Of a stretch of DNA of 64,000 nucleotides, positions 26,764 through 35,427 are shown piece by piece. Position 1 is the first letter of the stretch; each line of letters opens with the position of its first letter. The DNA lies in contig NZ_CP014327.1 of assembly GCF_000812665.2 (NCBI RefSeq), forward strand, positions 1,188,501-1,252,500, given 5' to 3'. A program made the position numbers and the translations under genes. Under the pieces are notes generated by a model that made no database searches, was not told the origin of the DNA, and was given only the letters and a program-made list of their open reading frames with translations. Source of the stretch: Falsihalocynthiibacter arcticus (lineage in GTDB: Bacteria > Pseudomonadota > Alphaproteobacteria > Rhodobacterales > Rhodobacteraceae).

Positions 26764-27594
26764 TCATGTCTTGCGCGGAATCTCAAATTCTACAGTATTG
26801 AGGGCGTCCGCAAGGCGCGTCCGAGCAGACCCAGGCCGCAACGGTTTTTGCTGGCTTTCATCAGGTGCCCAACCCGTAAGGAACACGAGTTCAAATGTGG
26901 CTCTAATGCGCCCTAGATCCGCCGGAAAGTGAGCGGCGTAGGCCTCGTTTATGGTCTCAATTTCCCTGCGAGTGACGGGCTTCTTGTGGCGATGTTCTAG
27001 AGCGTTTGCTTCTCCCATCTCGCGTAAATCCTGCATCAGATGCTGCGCACTTTTGTAGGTCACGTTTTTTGTGACGCAATCCGCCACTGGCAACGCAAGA
27101 CCCGCGCGTTGCAGCAGGCCGCCCAAATCACGAATTTCCGCCATGGGCGCAACGCGAGGCGACAGCCCGCCCGTCAATTTCGTCTCAACTTCAGCCCAAA
27201 CTGAGCGCAACTCGGAAAGTGTTTGCCCGCCAAACATCGCCCCAAGGAACAGTCCATCAGCCCGCAACCCACGGCGACATTGCACCAACTGCCCCACCAG
27301 ATCGTTCGCCCAATGCAGCCCCATGGCATGAATCACCAAATCATGAGCGCCAACCTCCAGCGCTAAAACGTCCTCTTCGGGTACTATTTTTGCGTTTGGG
27401 AGTATTTTTTCCCAAATTTGCGGGAATCCGGTCACCACAGCGGGGTTTGTAAACGATCTGTTAACCTCACTCAGTCTCTCCTCAATCTCATCGGCGGCCA
27501 CTTGTTGCAAAAACAAGGCGTCCGTTCCTCGGATGCGATTACGATGCAGGGCGAGCGCTTTGGTGTCGGTAAGTTTTGGGGGTGTGTTGGTCAT
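26764..27594 (-). CDS. SAM-dependent methyltransferase family protein (NDUFAF5/BioC-like)
   Basis: 276 residues. A class I methyltransferase fold can be followed: the post-I region HDLVIHAMGLHWANDLVGQL with the downstream RRGLRADGLFLGAMFGGQTL is characteristic of the NDUFAF5/C20orf7 group, which in mitochondria hydroxylates an arginine of complex I and looks like BioC. The glycine-rich motif I is degenerate in this protein (no GxGxG), as in other members. A link to respiratory complex I assembly is an inference from the family. Confidence 0.75.
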   Translation of the reverse strand: MTNTPPKLTDTKALALHRNRIRGTDALFLQQVAADEIEERLSEVNRSFTNPAVVTGFPQIWEKILPNAKIVPEEDVLALEVGAHDLVIHAMGLHWANDLVGQLVQCRRGLRADGLFLGAMFGGQTLSELRSVWAEVETKLTGGLSPRVAPMAEIRDLGGLLQRAGLALPVADCVTKNVTYKSAQHLMQDLREMGEANALEHRHKKPVTRREIETINEAYAAHFPADLGRIRATFELVFLTGWAPDESQQKPLRPGSARTRLADALNTVEFEIPRKT

Positions 27595-27637
27595 TTGGCG
27601 TCCTTTGCTGGCCGCAATTTAGAAAGGTTTTGATGAA

Positions 27638-28357
27638 ATGCAAAGTCCTGTGCGCCTGTTCTACCCATCTCAATGCATTTCTTGTGGAGAACTTGTCGAT
27701 TCCGAGGGGGCGCTGTGTGGTTCATGTTGGCGAGATACGCATTTCATTACGGGCACAATTTGCGATTGTTGTGGGGTGCCCCTTCTTGGCGACAGTGCAC
27801 CAGACGAAATTTTGCAGTGTGACGGATGCCGCGATCATCCACATGTTTGGGATCGGGGTCGTGCGGCATTTGTCTATAGAGACACTGGCCGCAAGCTGGT
27901 TCTTGGGTTGAAGCATGGAGATCGCCAAGAACTTGCCGCTCCTGCCTCAAAGTGGATGGCACGGGCGGCGGAGGATATAGTTGACGACGATACAATTGTT
28001 GCGCCAATTCCCCTACATTGGTCTCGATTTCTGAAGCGGCGATACAATCAGTCGGCGCTTTTGTCGCGTGGGATCGCGACCCAGCTGGGATTGGAGCATT
28101 GCCCCGACTTGCTTAAACGCGTGCGCCGAACGGTGAGTTTGGAAGGGCTTGGCCCCAAGGAACGCACCGCAACAGTAAGTGGTGCGATTGCTGTTAATCC
28201 GAAAAGGCAACATTTGATTGAGGGACGTCCGATCCTGCTGGTGGACGATGTTTTGACCACAGGGGCAACCTTTGACGCGGCGGCAAGGGCCTGTTTCGCA
28301 TCACAGGCTTGCGAGGTAAATGTAATAACCCTAGCGCGCGTTGCACAGGATACCTAA
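27638..28357 (+). CDS. ComF family phosphoribosyltransferase-like protein
   Basis: 239 residues. The N-terminus carries a zinc-ribbon-like set of cysteines (CISCGE, CGSCW, CDCCG, CDGC). The C-terminal half is a type I phosphoribosyltransferase with the PRPP loop ILLVDDVLTTGAT. ComF is needed for DNA uptake in competent bacteria; in roseobacters the gene is widespread and also related to gene transfer agent recipients. It is divergent from the methyltransferase gene over 43 bases. Confidence 0.88.
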   Translation: MQSPVRLFYPSQCISCGELVDSEGALCGSCWRDTHFITGTICDCCGVPLLGDSAPDEILQCDGCRDHPHVWDRGRAAFVYRDTGRKLVLGLKHGDRQELAAPASKWMARAAEDIVDDDTIVAPIPLHWSRFLKRRYNQSALLSRGIATQLGLEHCPDLLKRVRRTVSLEGLGPKERTATVSGAIAVNPKRQHLIEGRPILLVDDVLTTGATFDAAARACFASQACEVNVITLARVAQDT

Positions 28358-28391
28358 GTGTCTGTATAGTTCCGAAAACGAGGGAAATATC

Positions 28392-28649
28392 ATGAAGACC
28401 GTCGAGCTATATACTAAAAACACTTGTGGATTTTGTCATGCTGCCAAGCGGCTTTTGTCCAGTAAATCCATTACATTCATTGAATTTGACGTGGCGCGCG
28501 ATCCGGCAAAACGTCAGGAAATGATTCAACGTGCCAACGGTGGCCGTACGGTGCCGCAAATTTTCGTGGGCGAAACCCATGTCGGAGGTTGTGACGATCT
28601 CTTCGCGCTAGAGCAGGGCGGCAAACTTGACGCGCTTTTGGCCAGCTAA
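28392..28649 (+). CDS. grxC: Glutaredoxin 3 (GrxC)
   Basis: 85 residues from the ATG at 28392 (GAGGGA upstream). A glutathione-dependent thiol reductase. The active site is C12-G-F-C15 instead of the common CPYC, within KNTCGFCHAAKRLL. The glutathione-binding GGRTVPQIFVGETHVGG segment is complete. The next gene (nitrilase family) starts right after its stop codon, so comF, grxC and the nitrilase look like one unit. Confidence 0.94.
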   Translation: MKTVELYTKNTCGFCHAAKRLLSSKSITFIEFDVARDPAKRQEMIQRANGGRTVPQIFVGETHVGGCDDLFALEQGGKLDALLAS

Positions 28650-29480
28650 ATGCGCATCGCCCTTTGTCAGCTGAATTCAAACGATACTCCGGCGAATAAT
28701 TTGCCGGAGACGCTGGATTTTGTCCGACAAGCAATTGCGCAAGGGGCCGAGTTCATTGCCACACCCGAAGTTACGAATTGTGTTTCAAATTCGCGGGCGC
28801 ATCAGGTCGCTGTTTTGCAGTTCGAAGAGGATGATATCACCCTTGCCGCGCTCCAACAGGAAGCCAGAAATGCAGGGGTTTGGATTTCAATTGGGTCGCT
28901 TGGGATAAAACTTCCCGATGAGACGCGCTTTGCCAATCGATCGTTTTTGATCAACCCACAGGGTGAAATTGTCGCGCGATATGATAAAATCCACATGTTT
29001 GATGTCGAGATTTCACCGACCGAAACCTACAAAGAAAGCGCAGGTTACCGTCCGGGTGATCGGGCCGTCGTTGCCAATACAGATTTTGGCGGGGTGGGCT
29101 TGACGATTTGCTATGACGTTCGTTTCGCGCATTTGCATCGCGCTTTAGCGAAAGCGGGTGCGAAAATCATCCTTCAACCTGCGGCATTTTCGACGGTTTC
29201 TGGCGCGGCGCATTGGCATGTTTTGTTGCGCGCGCGGGCCATCGAGACAGGCTGTTTCATCATTGCCGCTGCGCAATGTGGCGATCACCTGCAATCGAAT
29301 GCCTCCAAGCGTAAAACCTATGGGCATTCGCTCGTGGTTTCGCCTTGGGGTGAGGTTCTTGCGGATGCAGGGGACGAGGCTGGCGTTACGATTGTGGATA
29401 TTGATTTGAGCCAAGTCGATGAGATGAGGCGCAAAATTCCCTCGCTAAACAATGACGTGGCGTTTACAAACCCCACATGA
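28650..29480 (+). CDS. Carbon-nitrogen hydrolase (nitrilase superfamily, Nit1/Nit2-like)
   Basis: 276 residues. The Glu-Lys-Cys triad is in FIATPEVTN (E), ARYDKIHMFDVE (K) and LTICYDVRF (C). Proteins of this subfamily act as omega-amidase or remove deaminated glutathione. Position directly after a glutaredoxin gene fits a role in glutathione repair, but that is inference. The end overlaps the marR start (ATGA). Confidence 0.9.
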   Translation: MRIALCQLNSNDTPANNLPETLDFVRQAIAQGAEFIATPEVTNCVSNSRAHQVAVLQFEEDDITLAALQQEARNAGVWISIGSLGIKLPDETRFANRSFLINPQGEIVARYDKIHMFDVEISPTETYKESAGYRPGDRAVVANTDFGGVGLTICYDVRFAHLHRALAKAGAKIILQPAAFSTVSGAAHWHVLLRARAIETGCFIIAAAQCGDHLQSNASKRKTYGHSLVVSPWGEVLADAGDEAGVTIVDIDLSQVDEMRRKIPSLNNDVAFTNPT

Positions 29481-29920
29481 ACGACTCTAACAATTCCTTG
29501 GCAATATCTCTATTTAGTGAGATTTTCATGGCTGACCAGCTAGCGCGCAGCCGTCTCGCCAAGGCGTTACCCCGTGGGATGGAGCTGTCGCATTTCACTG
29601 TCCTCAATCATTTATCGCATGTAAGTGGCGAACGCTCGCCCGCACAATTGGCCAAATCGTTTTCCGTCACGCGCGGCGCGATGTCCAATACTTTGAGCAA
29701 GCTAGAAGCCGCAGGACATGTGCATATTCGTCCTGATTGGGATGACGCGCGCCGTAAATTCGTGGCGATCAGCCCATCGGGCAAACGCGCCTGCGAAGCC
29801 GCACTTACCGCCATTGCTCCATCGGTCGCCGGATTGGTGGGCGATCTAGGAGTCGAACGAGTGCGCGCCGCCCTTCCGATTCTGCGCGAATTACGCGTTC
29901 GGTTGAGCGACGAAAGCTAG
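29477..29920 (+). CDS. MarR family transcription regulator
   Basis: 147 residues. A winged helix is clear: [48 protein letters not shown] holds the recognition helix and the wing with the D-x-R motif ([11 protein letters not shown]). N- and C-terminal helices form the usual dimer interface. Its ligand and target genes are not evident; it is the last gene of the grxC-nitrilase unit. Stop TAG shares CTAG with the convergent ubiG. Confidence 0.9.
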   Translation: MNDSNNSLAISLFSEIFMADQLARSRLAKALPRGMELSHFTVLNHLSHVSGERSPAQLAKSFSVTRGAMSNTLSKLEAAGHVHIRPDWDDARRKFVAISPSGKRACEAALTAIAPSVAGLVGDLGVERVRAALPILRELRVRLSDES

Positions 29921-30663
29921 TCGGGTTTGACGCTTGCGGTCACATAGTTGACCGAGAGGTCTTTGTCCGAAAGCGACCATGTCCACAAAATCGGGTTAAA
30001 AACGAAACCCTTGCGATCGACCGGCGATAGGTTCGCGCCTTCGATCAATTTGTAAAGCTCATCTGGTGTGATGAATTTACTGAACTCATGGGTCCCTTTA
30101 GGCAGCCAACGCATGATGTGTTCGGCGCCGACAATTGCCATCATGAAACTTTTCGGATTGCGGTTGATCGTAGAGCAGAGCATCAAACCTCCCGGTTTAA
30201 GCAGCGAATGACAGGCTCTGAGAAATCCTTGTGGGTCGGCCACGTGCTCGACAACTTCCATATTGAGGACGACGTCGAATGTTTCGCCCGCGTCGGCTAT
30301 CGCTTCGGCCGTCGTGTGGCGATAATCTATGGCAAGGTCTTGAGCTTGGGCGTGAACCTGCGCAACGGGGATATTTCCCGCGGCGGCATCCGCACCGACC
30401 ACAGTCGCGCCAAGGCGCGCCATGGGCTCTGACAAAAGCCCGCCGCCACAGCCGATGTCCAAAATCCGCAAGCCCGCGAAGGCCAAGTCCTGTGTTAAAT
30501 CCCGATCAAATTCCGCACCGATTTGACGCGTGATGTAATCAAGCCGACAGGGGTTGAGCATATGCAGGGGTTTGAATTTCCCGTTTGGATCCCACCATTC
30601 GGTGGCCATGGCTTCAAATTTGGCGACTTCGTTTGGATCGATGGTGTTGGTGGCGGTTTCCAT
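29917..30663 (-). CDS. ubiG: Ubiquinone biosynthesis O-methyltransferase UbiG
   Basis: 248 residues from ATG 30663 (GGAGG five bases upstream); 13 more codons upstream are open but lack a better ribosome site. UbiG carries out both O-methylations in ubiquinone synthesis. Motif [35 protein letters not shown] and the C-terminal [10 protein letters not shown] are characteristic, as is the N-terminal [19 protein letters not shown]. Single gene, divergent from pip (68 bases). Confidence 0.96.
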   Translation of the reverse strand: METATNTIDPNEVAKFEAMATEWWDPNGKFKPLHMLNPCRLDYITRQIGAEFDRDLTQDLAFAGLRILDIGCGGGLLSEPMARLGATVVGADAAAGNIPVAQVHAQAQDLAIDYRHTTAEAIADAGETFDVVLNMEVVEHVADPQGFLRACHSLLKPGGLMLCSTINRNPKSFMMAIVGAEHIMRWLPKGTHEFSKFITPDELYKLIEGANLSPVDRKGFVFNPILWTWSLSDKDLSVNYVTASVKPD

Positions 30664-30731
30664 ATGTCCCTCCAAGGATTTCATGCGATTTGCCATGGGC
30701 AAGGCGGCTCCTGCAACTATATAGTCAATCT

Positions 30732-31721
30732 ATGGACAGAATCTCAGGCCAAAACAGCGCATCCGACTATCTATTTCCGCCGATTGAACCGTTTCATCGG
30801 CAAAAGTTGGATGTCGGTGATGGACATGAAATATATGTCGAACAGTGCGGCAACCCTGTTGGGGTGCCTGTTGTAGTTCTGCATGGCGGTCCCGGTGGGG
30901 GATGTTCGCCGATGATGCGGCGGTTTTTTGATCCTTCTGTCTATCGGATTATTCTGTTTGATCAGCGCGGTTGTGGCCGGTCGCGCCCGTTTGCCTCGGT
31001 TGAAAATAACACAACTTGGGACTTGGTTAGCGACATGGAGAAGATCCGCACCGCGCTGGGCATTTCCAGATGGATCGTATTTGGTGGCAGTTGGGGGGCG
31101 ACCTTGGCGTTGATTTATGCCCAAACCCACCCTCAGAGCACCGCTTATCTTGTGTTGCGAGGGGTCTATCTCTCAACGCAGCGCGAACTTGATTGGTTCT
31201 ATGGAGGCGGCGCGGCGCGGTTCTATCCCGAAGCTTGGGACGCCTTTGAGCGGATAATTCCCGAAGACGAGCGTGGCGATATGATCGCAGCCTACCATCG
31301 ACGACTCTTTGGCGACGATATCGCGGTTCAAACGAAATACGCTCAAGAATGGGCTGCTTGGGAAAATTCACTCGCGACAATCCGCTCTAACGGGACTTCT
31401 GGTGGTGCACCGGGAGAGTATGCGCGCGCTTTTGCGCGGCTCGAGAACCATTACTTCATGAACAAAGGGTTCCTTGAAATTGACGGGCAAATTGAGCGTG
31501 ATTTGTCGAAAATCGATCATATTGGTGTTTCAATCGTGCAGGGGCGACAGGATATGGTGTGCCCTCCAGAGGCGGCACAACGTATCGCCGCGCGGTTGCC
31601 CAAGTGCGAATTGACCATGGTTGCGATGGCGGGGCATGCGATGTCAGAGCCAGAGATTACGCGGGCTTTAACTCGGGTTATGCATGGCTTGGGGCCACAG
31701 AAAGCAATGCTTGGCCTCTAG
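30732..31721 (+). CDS. pip: Proline iminopeptidase
   Basis: 329 residues from ATG 30732; the earlier open frame overlaps ubiG and is not homologous. An alpha/beta hydrolase of peptidase family S33 that removes N-terminal proline. HGGPGGGCSPMMRRFFDP (oxyanion loop) and DQRGCGRSRP are hallmark motifs; the nucleophile is in GGSWGATLAL, with Asp in VQGRQDMVCP and His in AGHAMSE. Confidence 0.95.
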   Translation: MDRISGQNSASDYLFPPIEPFHRQKLDVGDGHEIYVEQCGNPVGVPVVVLHGGPGGGCSPMMRRFFDPSVYRIILFDQRGCGRSRPFASVENNTTWDLVSDMEKIRTALGISRWIVFGGSWGATLALIYAQTHPQSTAYLVLRGVYLSTQRELDWFYGGGAARFYPEAWDAFERIIPEDERGDMIAAYHRRLFGDDIAVQTKYAQEWAAWENSLATIRSNGTSGGAPGEYARAFARLENHYFMNKGFLEIDGQIERDLSKIDHIGVSIVQGRQDMVCPPEAAQRIAARLPKCELTMVAMAGHAMSEPEITRALTRVMHGLGPQKAMLGL

Positions 31722-31795
31722 GCGGATCTCTATCTTGAACTTCTTACTAGGCAGCATATTTATAACGAGTATTTATTTTATTTTGGAGCTATCAC

Positions 31796-32416
31796 ATGGC
31801 CGCAGGCGCAGGTTTTTGGAATATCATGGCGAAAAACTATGCCAAGTCCCCGATTTCGGACGAAGCGTCCTATCAAAAAAAGCTTGAAAAAACGCGCGCA
31901 TGTTTCCGCGCTGACATGGATGTCTTGGAAATCGGGTGCGGGACAGGGTCGACCGCTCTTTTACACGCGCCACTTGTGAAGACATATGAAGGTGTGGATT
32001 TTTCCAAAAACATGGTGGCGATTGCCAAGGGAAAACTCAAAGGGTCTGGATTGAAAAACCTCACCTTTACGTGCGAGCCGATTGATTCGATTTCGCGCCA
32101 ACCCAATTCAGTTGACATGGTTTTGGCAATGAATATTTTGCATCTTTTGCCTAACCATAAAGAGGTGATTGGCCACGTTTATGATTTGCTCAAACCCGGT
32201 GGAATGATTGTGTCGAGTTCGGCGAGTCTAAAGAATATGAACCGCGTCATGAAGCCAGTGATGCATGCGGGTATGCTTATCGGGCTCTTGCCACCACTTC
32301 AATTTTTCGACACCGCGTACCTTAAACAAATGCACGAAGAGGCTGGGTTTGAGGTTGTTGAGTTGTGGGAGCCGAAAAAAGGCGTGGTTTTTATCATAGC
32401 GCAAAAACCGGCTTAA
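31796..32416 (+). CDS. Class I SAM-dependent methyltransferase
   Basis: 206 residues. Motif I is VLEIGCGTGSTALLHA, followed by EGVDFSKNMVAIAKGKL, the acidic VDMVLAMNILHLLP and LKPGGMIVSSS. Sequence type is that of small-molecule methyltransferases of unknown substrate. It lies 74 bases after pip; a weak promoter may lie in between (TTGAAC at 31735, AT-rich downstream). The rimP leader begins shortly after it. Confidence 0.85.
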   Translation: MAAGAGFWNIMAKNYAKSPISDEASYQKKLEKTRACFRADMDVLEIGCGTGSTALLHAPLVKTYEGVDFSKNMVAIAKGKLKGSGLKNLTFTCEPIDSISRQPNSVDMVLAMNILHLLPNHKEVIGHVYDLLKPGGMIVSSSASLKNMNRVMKPVMHAGMLIGLLPPLQFFDTAYLKQMHEEAGFEVVELWEPKKGVVFIIAQKPA

Positions 32417-32449
32417 ATCGCTTGAAAGTTGAGTTCTGCAAGGAAGGCC

Positions 32450-32478
32450 TTGCAGACTCAGATAAACCTGCGTATATG
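32450..32478 (+). promoter_or_regulatory. Possible promoter of the rimP-nusA-infB operon
   Basis: TTGCAG (32450-32455), 17 bases, then TATATG (32473-32478). This would start the transcript near 32485, just before the two leader hairpins. Fit to consensus is moderate. The -35 overlaps one arm of a perfect hairpin sequence CTGCAAGG/CCTTGCAG (32436-32455). Confidence 0.4.
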
Positions 32479-32498
32479 GCTTTCAACAGCGGCGCGTT

Positions 32499-32555
32499 AA
32501 GTTCCAAACTTGATGCCCACCGAACTTCACAACGGGCCGCGCAGCCCGTTTTTTT
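32499..32555 (+). promoter_or_regulatory. Structured rimP leader with terminator-like hairpin
   Basis: First stem AAGTTC (32499-32504) / GAACTT (32522-32527). Second stem AACGGGC (32531-32537) / GCCCGTT (32544-32550) with a run of T to 32555, a good rho-independent terminator ending 23 bases before the rimP start. GCCC at 32514-32517 could pair with GGGC at 32534-32537 and block the terminator. Two hairpins, the second terminator-like, also describe rimP leaders known in other proteobacteria. It could end transcription of the upstream gene, attenuate the operon, or both. Confidence 0.6.
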
Positions 32556-32578
32556 GTGTCTAACATCAAGGAGCTATT

Positions 32579-33154
32579 TTGTCTGATCTCGTTGCAAGTT
32601 CCGCGATTGATCGCCGTCTCGCCGGCATGATTCAACCCGTCATCGAAGACTTGGGGTATGAATTGGTGCGCGTACGGTTGATGGGTGGCGACGAAAAAAC
32701 GTTGCAAATTATGGCTCAAAAGGCAGACGGCAGCATGGAAGTGGACGATTGCGCCAAAGTTTCGACCGAGGTTTCGGCGACTTTGGACGTGGAAGATCCG
32801 ATTGATGGCGTTTACGCGCTTGAAGTTTCCAGCCCCGGTATTGACCGTCCTTTGACACGTTTGAAAGATTTCGACCTTTGGAACGGCTATGAGGCCAAGC
32901 TTGAATTGACCGATGCCATTGACGGCCGTCGTCGCTTTAAGGGTATTCTCGCCGGTACGGCAGATGGCGAGGTTTTGATCACCGTCACTGAAGGCACAAT
33001 TGGCCTGAAGTTTGAGTGGTTGGCTGATGCTAAGCTTATTCTGACGGATGAGTTGATTACGGAAATGCTCAAGCAGCGTAAAGCTGCGGGCATCGTGAAC
33101 GAAAACGATTTTGACGAGATTGAAACTGAAACTGACGTTTCTGAGGAGCAGTAG
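32579..33154 (+). CDS. rimP: Ribosome maturation factor RimP
   Basis: 191 residues from a TTG start with AAGGAG five bases upstream, which decides the start. RimP helps assemble the 30S subunit. The N-terminal domain includes [20 protein letters not shown], and [24 protein letters not shown] is the family's best-kept segment. First gene of rimP-nusA-ylxR-infB, separated from nusA by two bases. Confidence 0.95.
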   Translation: MSDLVASSAIDRRLAGMIQPVIEDLGYELVRVRLMGGDEKTLQIMAQKADGSMEVDDCAKVSTEVSATLDVEDPIDGVYALEVSSPGIDRPLTRLKDFDLWNGYEAKLELTDAIDGRRRFKGILAGTADGEVLITVTEGTIGLKFEWLADAKLILTDELITEMLKQRKAAGIVNENDFDEIETETDVSEEQ

Positions 33155-33156
33155 AC

Positions 33157-34776
33157 ATGGCAATTACTTCAGCCAACCAGCTAGAGCTTTTGCAAACCGC
33201 CGATGCGGTTGCACGCGAAAAGATGATCGATCCTGAACTGGTTGTTCAGGCGCTTGAAGAATCTTTGGCCCGTGCGGCGAAATCTCGTTATGGCGCCGAA
33301 ATGGACATCCGTGTTCACATCGACCGCAAGACAGGCCGGTCCAAGTTTACCCGTGTTCGTACAGTTGTTGCCGACGATATGGTGGAAAACCACCAAGCCG
33401 AAGTGACTGTTGCGCAAGCACGTGAATTTCTAGAAGCGCCAGAAATTGGCAACGAAATCATCGACGAAGTGCCTCCCGTAGAAATGGGCCGCATCGCGGC
33501 GCAGTCTGCCAAGCAAGTGATCCTGCAAAAGGTTCGTGAAGCTGAGCGTGATCGTCAGTTCGAAGAATTCAAAGATCGTGCTGGTACCATCATCAATGGT
33601 GTTGTTAAGCGCGAAGAATACGGCAACGTCATCGTGGATGTGGGTGCTGGCGAAGGCATTTTGCGTCGCAACGAGAAAATCGGCCGCGAGAGCTATCGCC
33701 CGAACGACCGTATTCGTTGCTACATCAAGGATGTGCGTCGCGAAGTGCGTGGGCCTCAGATTTTCCTCAGCCGGACAGACCCCCAATTTATGGCGGAACT
33801 GTTCAAAATGGAAGTTCCAGAGATTTACGACGGTATCATTGAAATCAAAGCCGTCGCACGTGACCCAGGTTCGCGTGCGAAAATCGCTGTGATCTCGCAT
33901 GACAACTCCATCGACCCTGTTGGGGCCTGTGTGGGTATGCGCGGGAGCCGTGTTCAGGCTGTTGTAAACGAGCTTCAGGGCGAGAAAATCGACATCATTC
34001 CATGGAATGAAGACGCGCCAACCTTCCTTGTGAATGCGTTGCAGCCAGCCGAAGTTACCAAAGTTGTTCTCGACGAAGAAGCTGAGCGCATTGAGGTTGT
34101 TGTTCCTGATGAGCAACTTTCCTTGGCGATTGGTCGTCGTGGTCAAAACGTGCGTCTTGCGAGCCAGTTGACTGGCTTGGACATCGACATTCTAACGGAA
34201 ACCGAAGAATCCGAACGTCGTCAGAAAGAATTCGCGGCCCGAACTGGCCTCTTTATGGAAGCGCTCGATCTGGACGAATTCTTTGCCCAGCTCTTGGTGT
34301 CTGAAGGTTTTACGAACCTCGAAGAGGTTGCCTATGTGGACGTCAGCGAGTTGACCGTCATTGAGGGCATCGACGAAGATACGTCAAGCGAACTTCAAGC
34401 ACGTGCGCGGGACTACCTTGAAGCGGCCAGCAAAAAAGCGCTCGATACGGCGCGTGAGTTGGGTGTCGAGGAATCGCTTATTGAATTTGACGGTTTGACA
34501 CCCCAAATGATCCTTGCGCTTGCGCAGGACGGTGTCAAAACCCTCGAAGACTTCGCAACTTGTGCGGATTGGGAACTGGCCGGTGGCTGGACGACCGAGA
34601 ATGGCGAGCGTAAGAAAGACGAAGGTGTTCTTGAACCTTTCGACATGTCGCTCGAAGAAGCACAAAAGCTTGTTATGACGGCTCGGATTACATTGGGTTG
34701 GGTTGATCCTGCGGATCTCGCTACTGAAGAAGGCGAAGATGATGCGGATGATACAGAAGAGGAGGCCGAGGCTTAA
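33157..34776 (+). CDS. nusA: Transcription termination/antitermination factor NusA
   Basis: 539 residues. NusA binds RNA polymerase and nascent RNA, promoting pausing, termination and antitermination. The order is an N-terminal polymerase-binding domain (1-130), S1 domain (INGVVKREEYGNVIVDVG, near 145), two KH domains with GACVGMRGSRVQAVVNEL and LAIGRRGQNVRLASQL, then C-terminal acidic helix-hairpin-helix repeats. The C-terminal tail is strongly acidic (EEGEDDADDTEEEAEA). If the rimP leader is an attenuator, NusA is the natural candidate for feedback. Confidence 0.97.
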   Translation: MAITSANQLELLQTADAVAREKMIDPELVVQALEESLARAAKSRYGAEMDIRVHIDRKTGRSKFTRVRTVVADDMVENHQAEVTVAQAREFLEAPEIGNEIIDEVPPVEMGRIAAQSAKQVILQKVREAERDRQFEEFKDRAGTIINGVVKREEYGNVIVDVGAGEGILRRNEKIGRESYRPNDRIRCYIKDVRREVRGPQIFLSRTDPQFMAELFKMEVPEIYDGIIEIKAVARDPGSRAKIAVISHDNSIDPVGACVGMRGSRVQAVVNELQGEKIDIIPWNEDAPTFLVNALQPAEVTKVVLDEEAERIEVVVPDEQLSLAIGRRGQNVRLASQLTGLDIDILTETEESERRQKEFAARTGLFMEALDLDEFFAQLLVSEGFTNLEEVAYVDVSELTVIEGIDEDTSSELQARARDYLEAASKKALDTARELGVEESLIEFDGLTPQMILALAQDGVKTLEDFATCADWELAGGWTTENGERKKDEGVLEPFDMSLEEAQKLVMTARITLGWVDPADLATEEGEDDADDTEEEAEA

Positions 34777-34794
34777 GGGCTTCGGATTTCGCAA

Positions 34795-35427
34795 ATGGCG
34801 CGCGGCGGTCGAAAAAACGAACGGGAAAACCCCGAACGGCGATGTATCGCAACAGGTGAGGTTCAGCCCAAGGGCGGGATGATCCGGTTTGTTGTGGGCC
34901 CGGAAAACAAGATCTATGCGGATATTTCGGGCAAGTTGCCCGGCCGCGGGATTTGGGTTCTTTCTGACCGCAAGGCGCTGGCATTGGCAATGAAAAAAGG
35001 GCTTTTTGCCCGCGCCGCCAAACAGGCGGTCGTGGTGCCAGAAACCTTAATAGAAGACATCGAAGCGGCACTTGTGCGACGGCTGGTGGATCACATCTCG
35101 CTGGCACGCAAGGCTGGCCGGGCTGTGACAGGATATGAAAAAGTTAAAGGCTGGCTTGAGACCGAAAGAGCTTCGGTTTTGATTCAGGCTTCAGACGGGT
35201 CAGAGCGCGGAAAATCCAAGCTCCGCCCCCCGCATGATCGCGATCTCTATATTGATATGCTTACGGCACATGAATTGGGAATGGCCTTTGGACGGGAAAT
35301 TGTGATACATGGCGCGCTTGCGACTGGTGGACTCACCAAAAGTGCGGTAGAGGAAGCCAAACGCCTTAGAGGCGTGCGCGCAAATGGCGGTGGAATATCC
35401 ACCGAGAAGGGTACGAAGACCACATGA
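34795..35427 (+). CDS. YlxR-type RNA-binding protein fused to an L7Ae-like domain
   Basis: 210 residues. The N-terminal 90 residues are a YlxR (DUF448) domain with [22 protein letters not shown] and [11 protein letters not shown]. The C-terminal half ([22 protein letters not shown]) resembles the L7Ae/L30e fold, a fusion regularly found in alphaproteobacteria. Always next to nusA and infB; thought to act on RNA, with exact role unsettled. Its stop overlaps the infB start (ATGA). Confidence 0.88.
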   Translation: MARGGRKNERENPERRCIATGEVQPKGGMIRFVVGPENKIYADISGKLPGRGIWVLSDRKALALAMKKGLFARAAKQAVVVPETLIEDIEAALVRRLVDHISLARKAGRAVTGYEKVKGWLETERASVLIQASDGSERGKSKLRPPHDRDLYIDMLTAHELGMAFGREIVIHGALATGGLTKSAVEEAKRLRGVRANGGGISTEKGTKTT

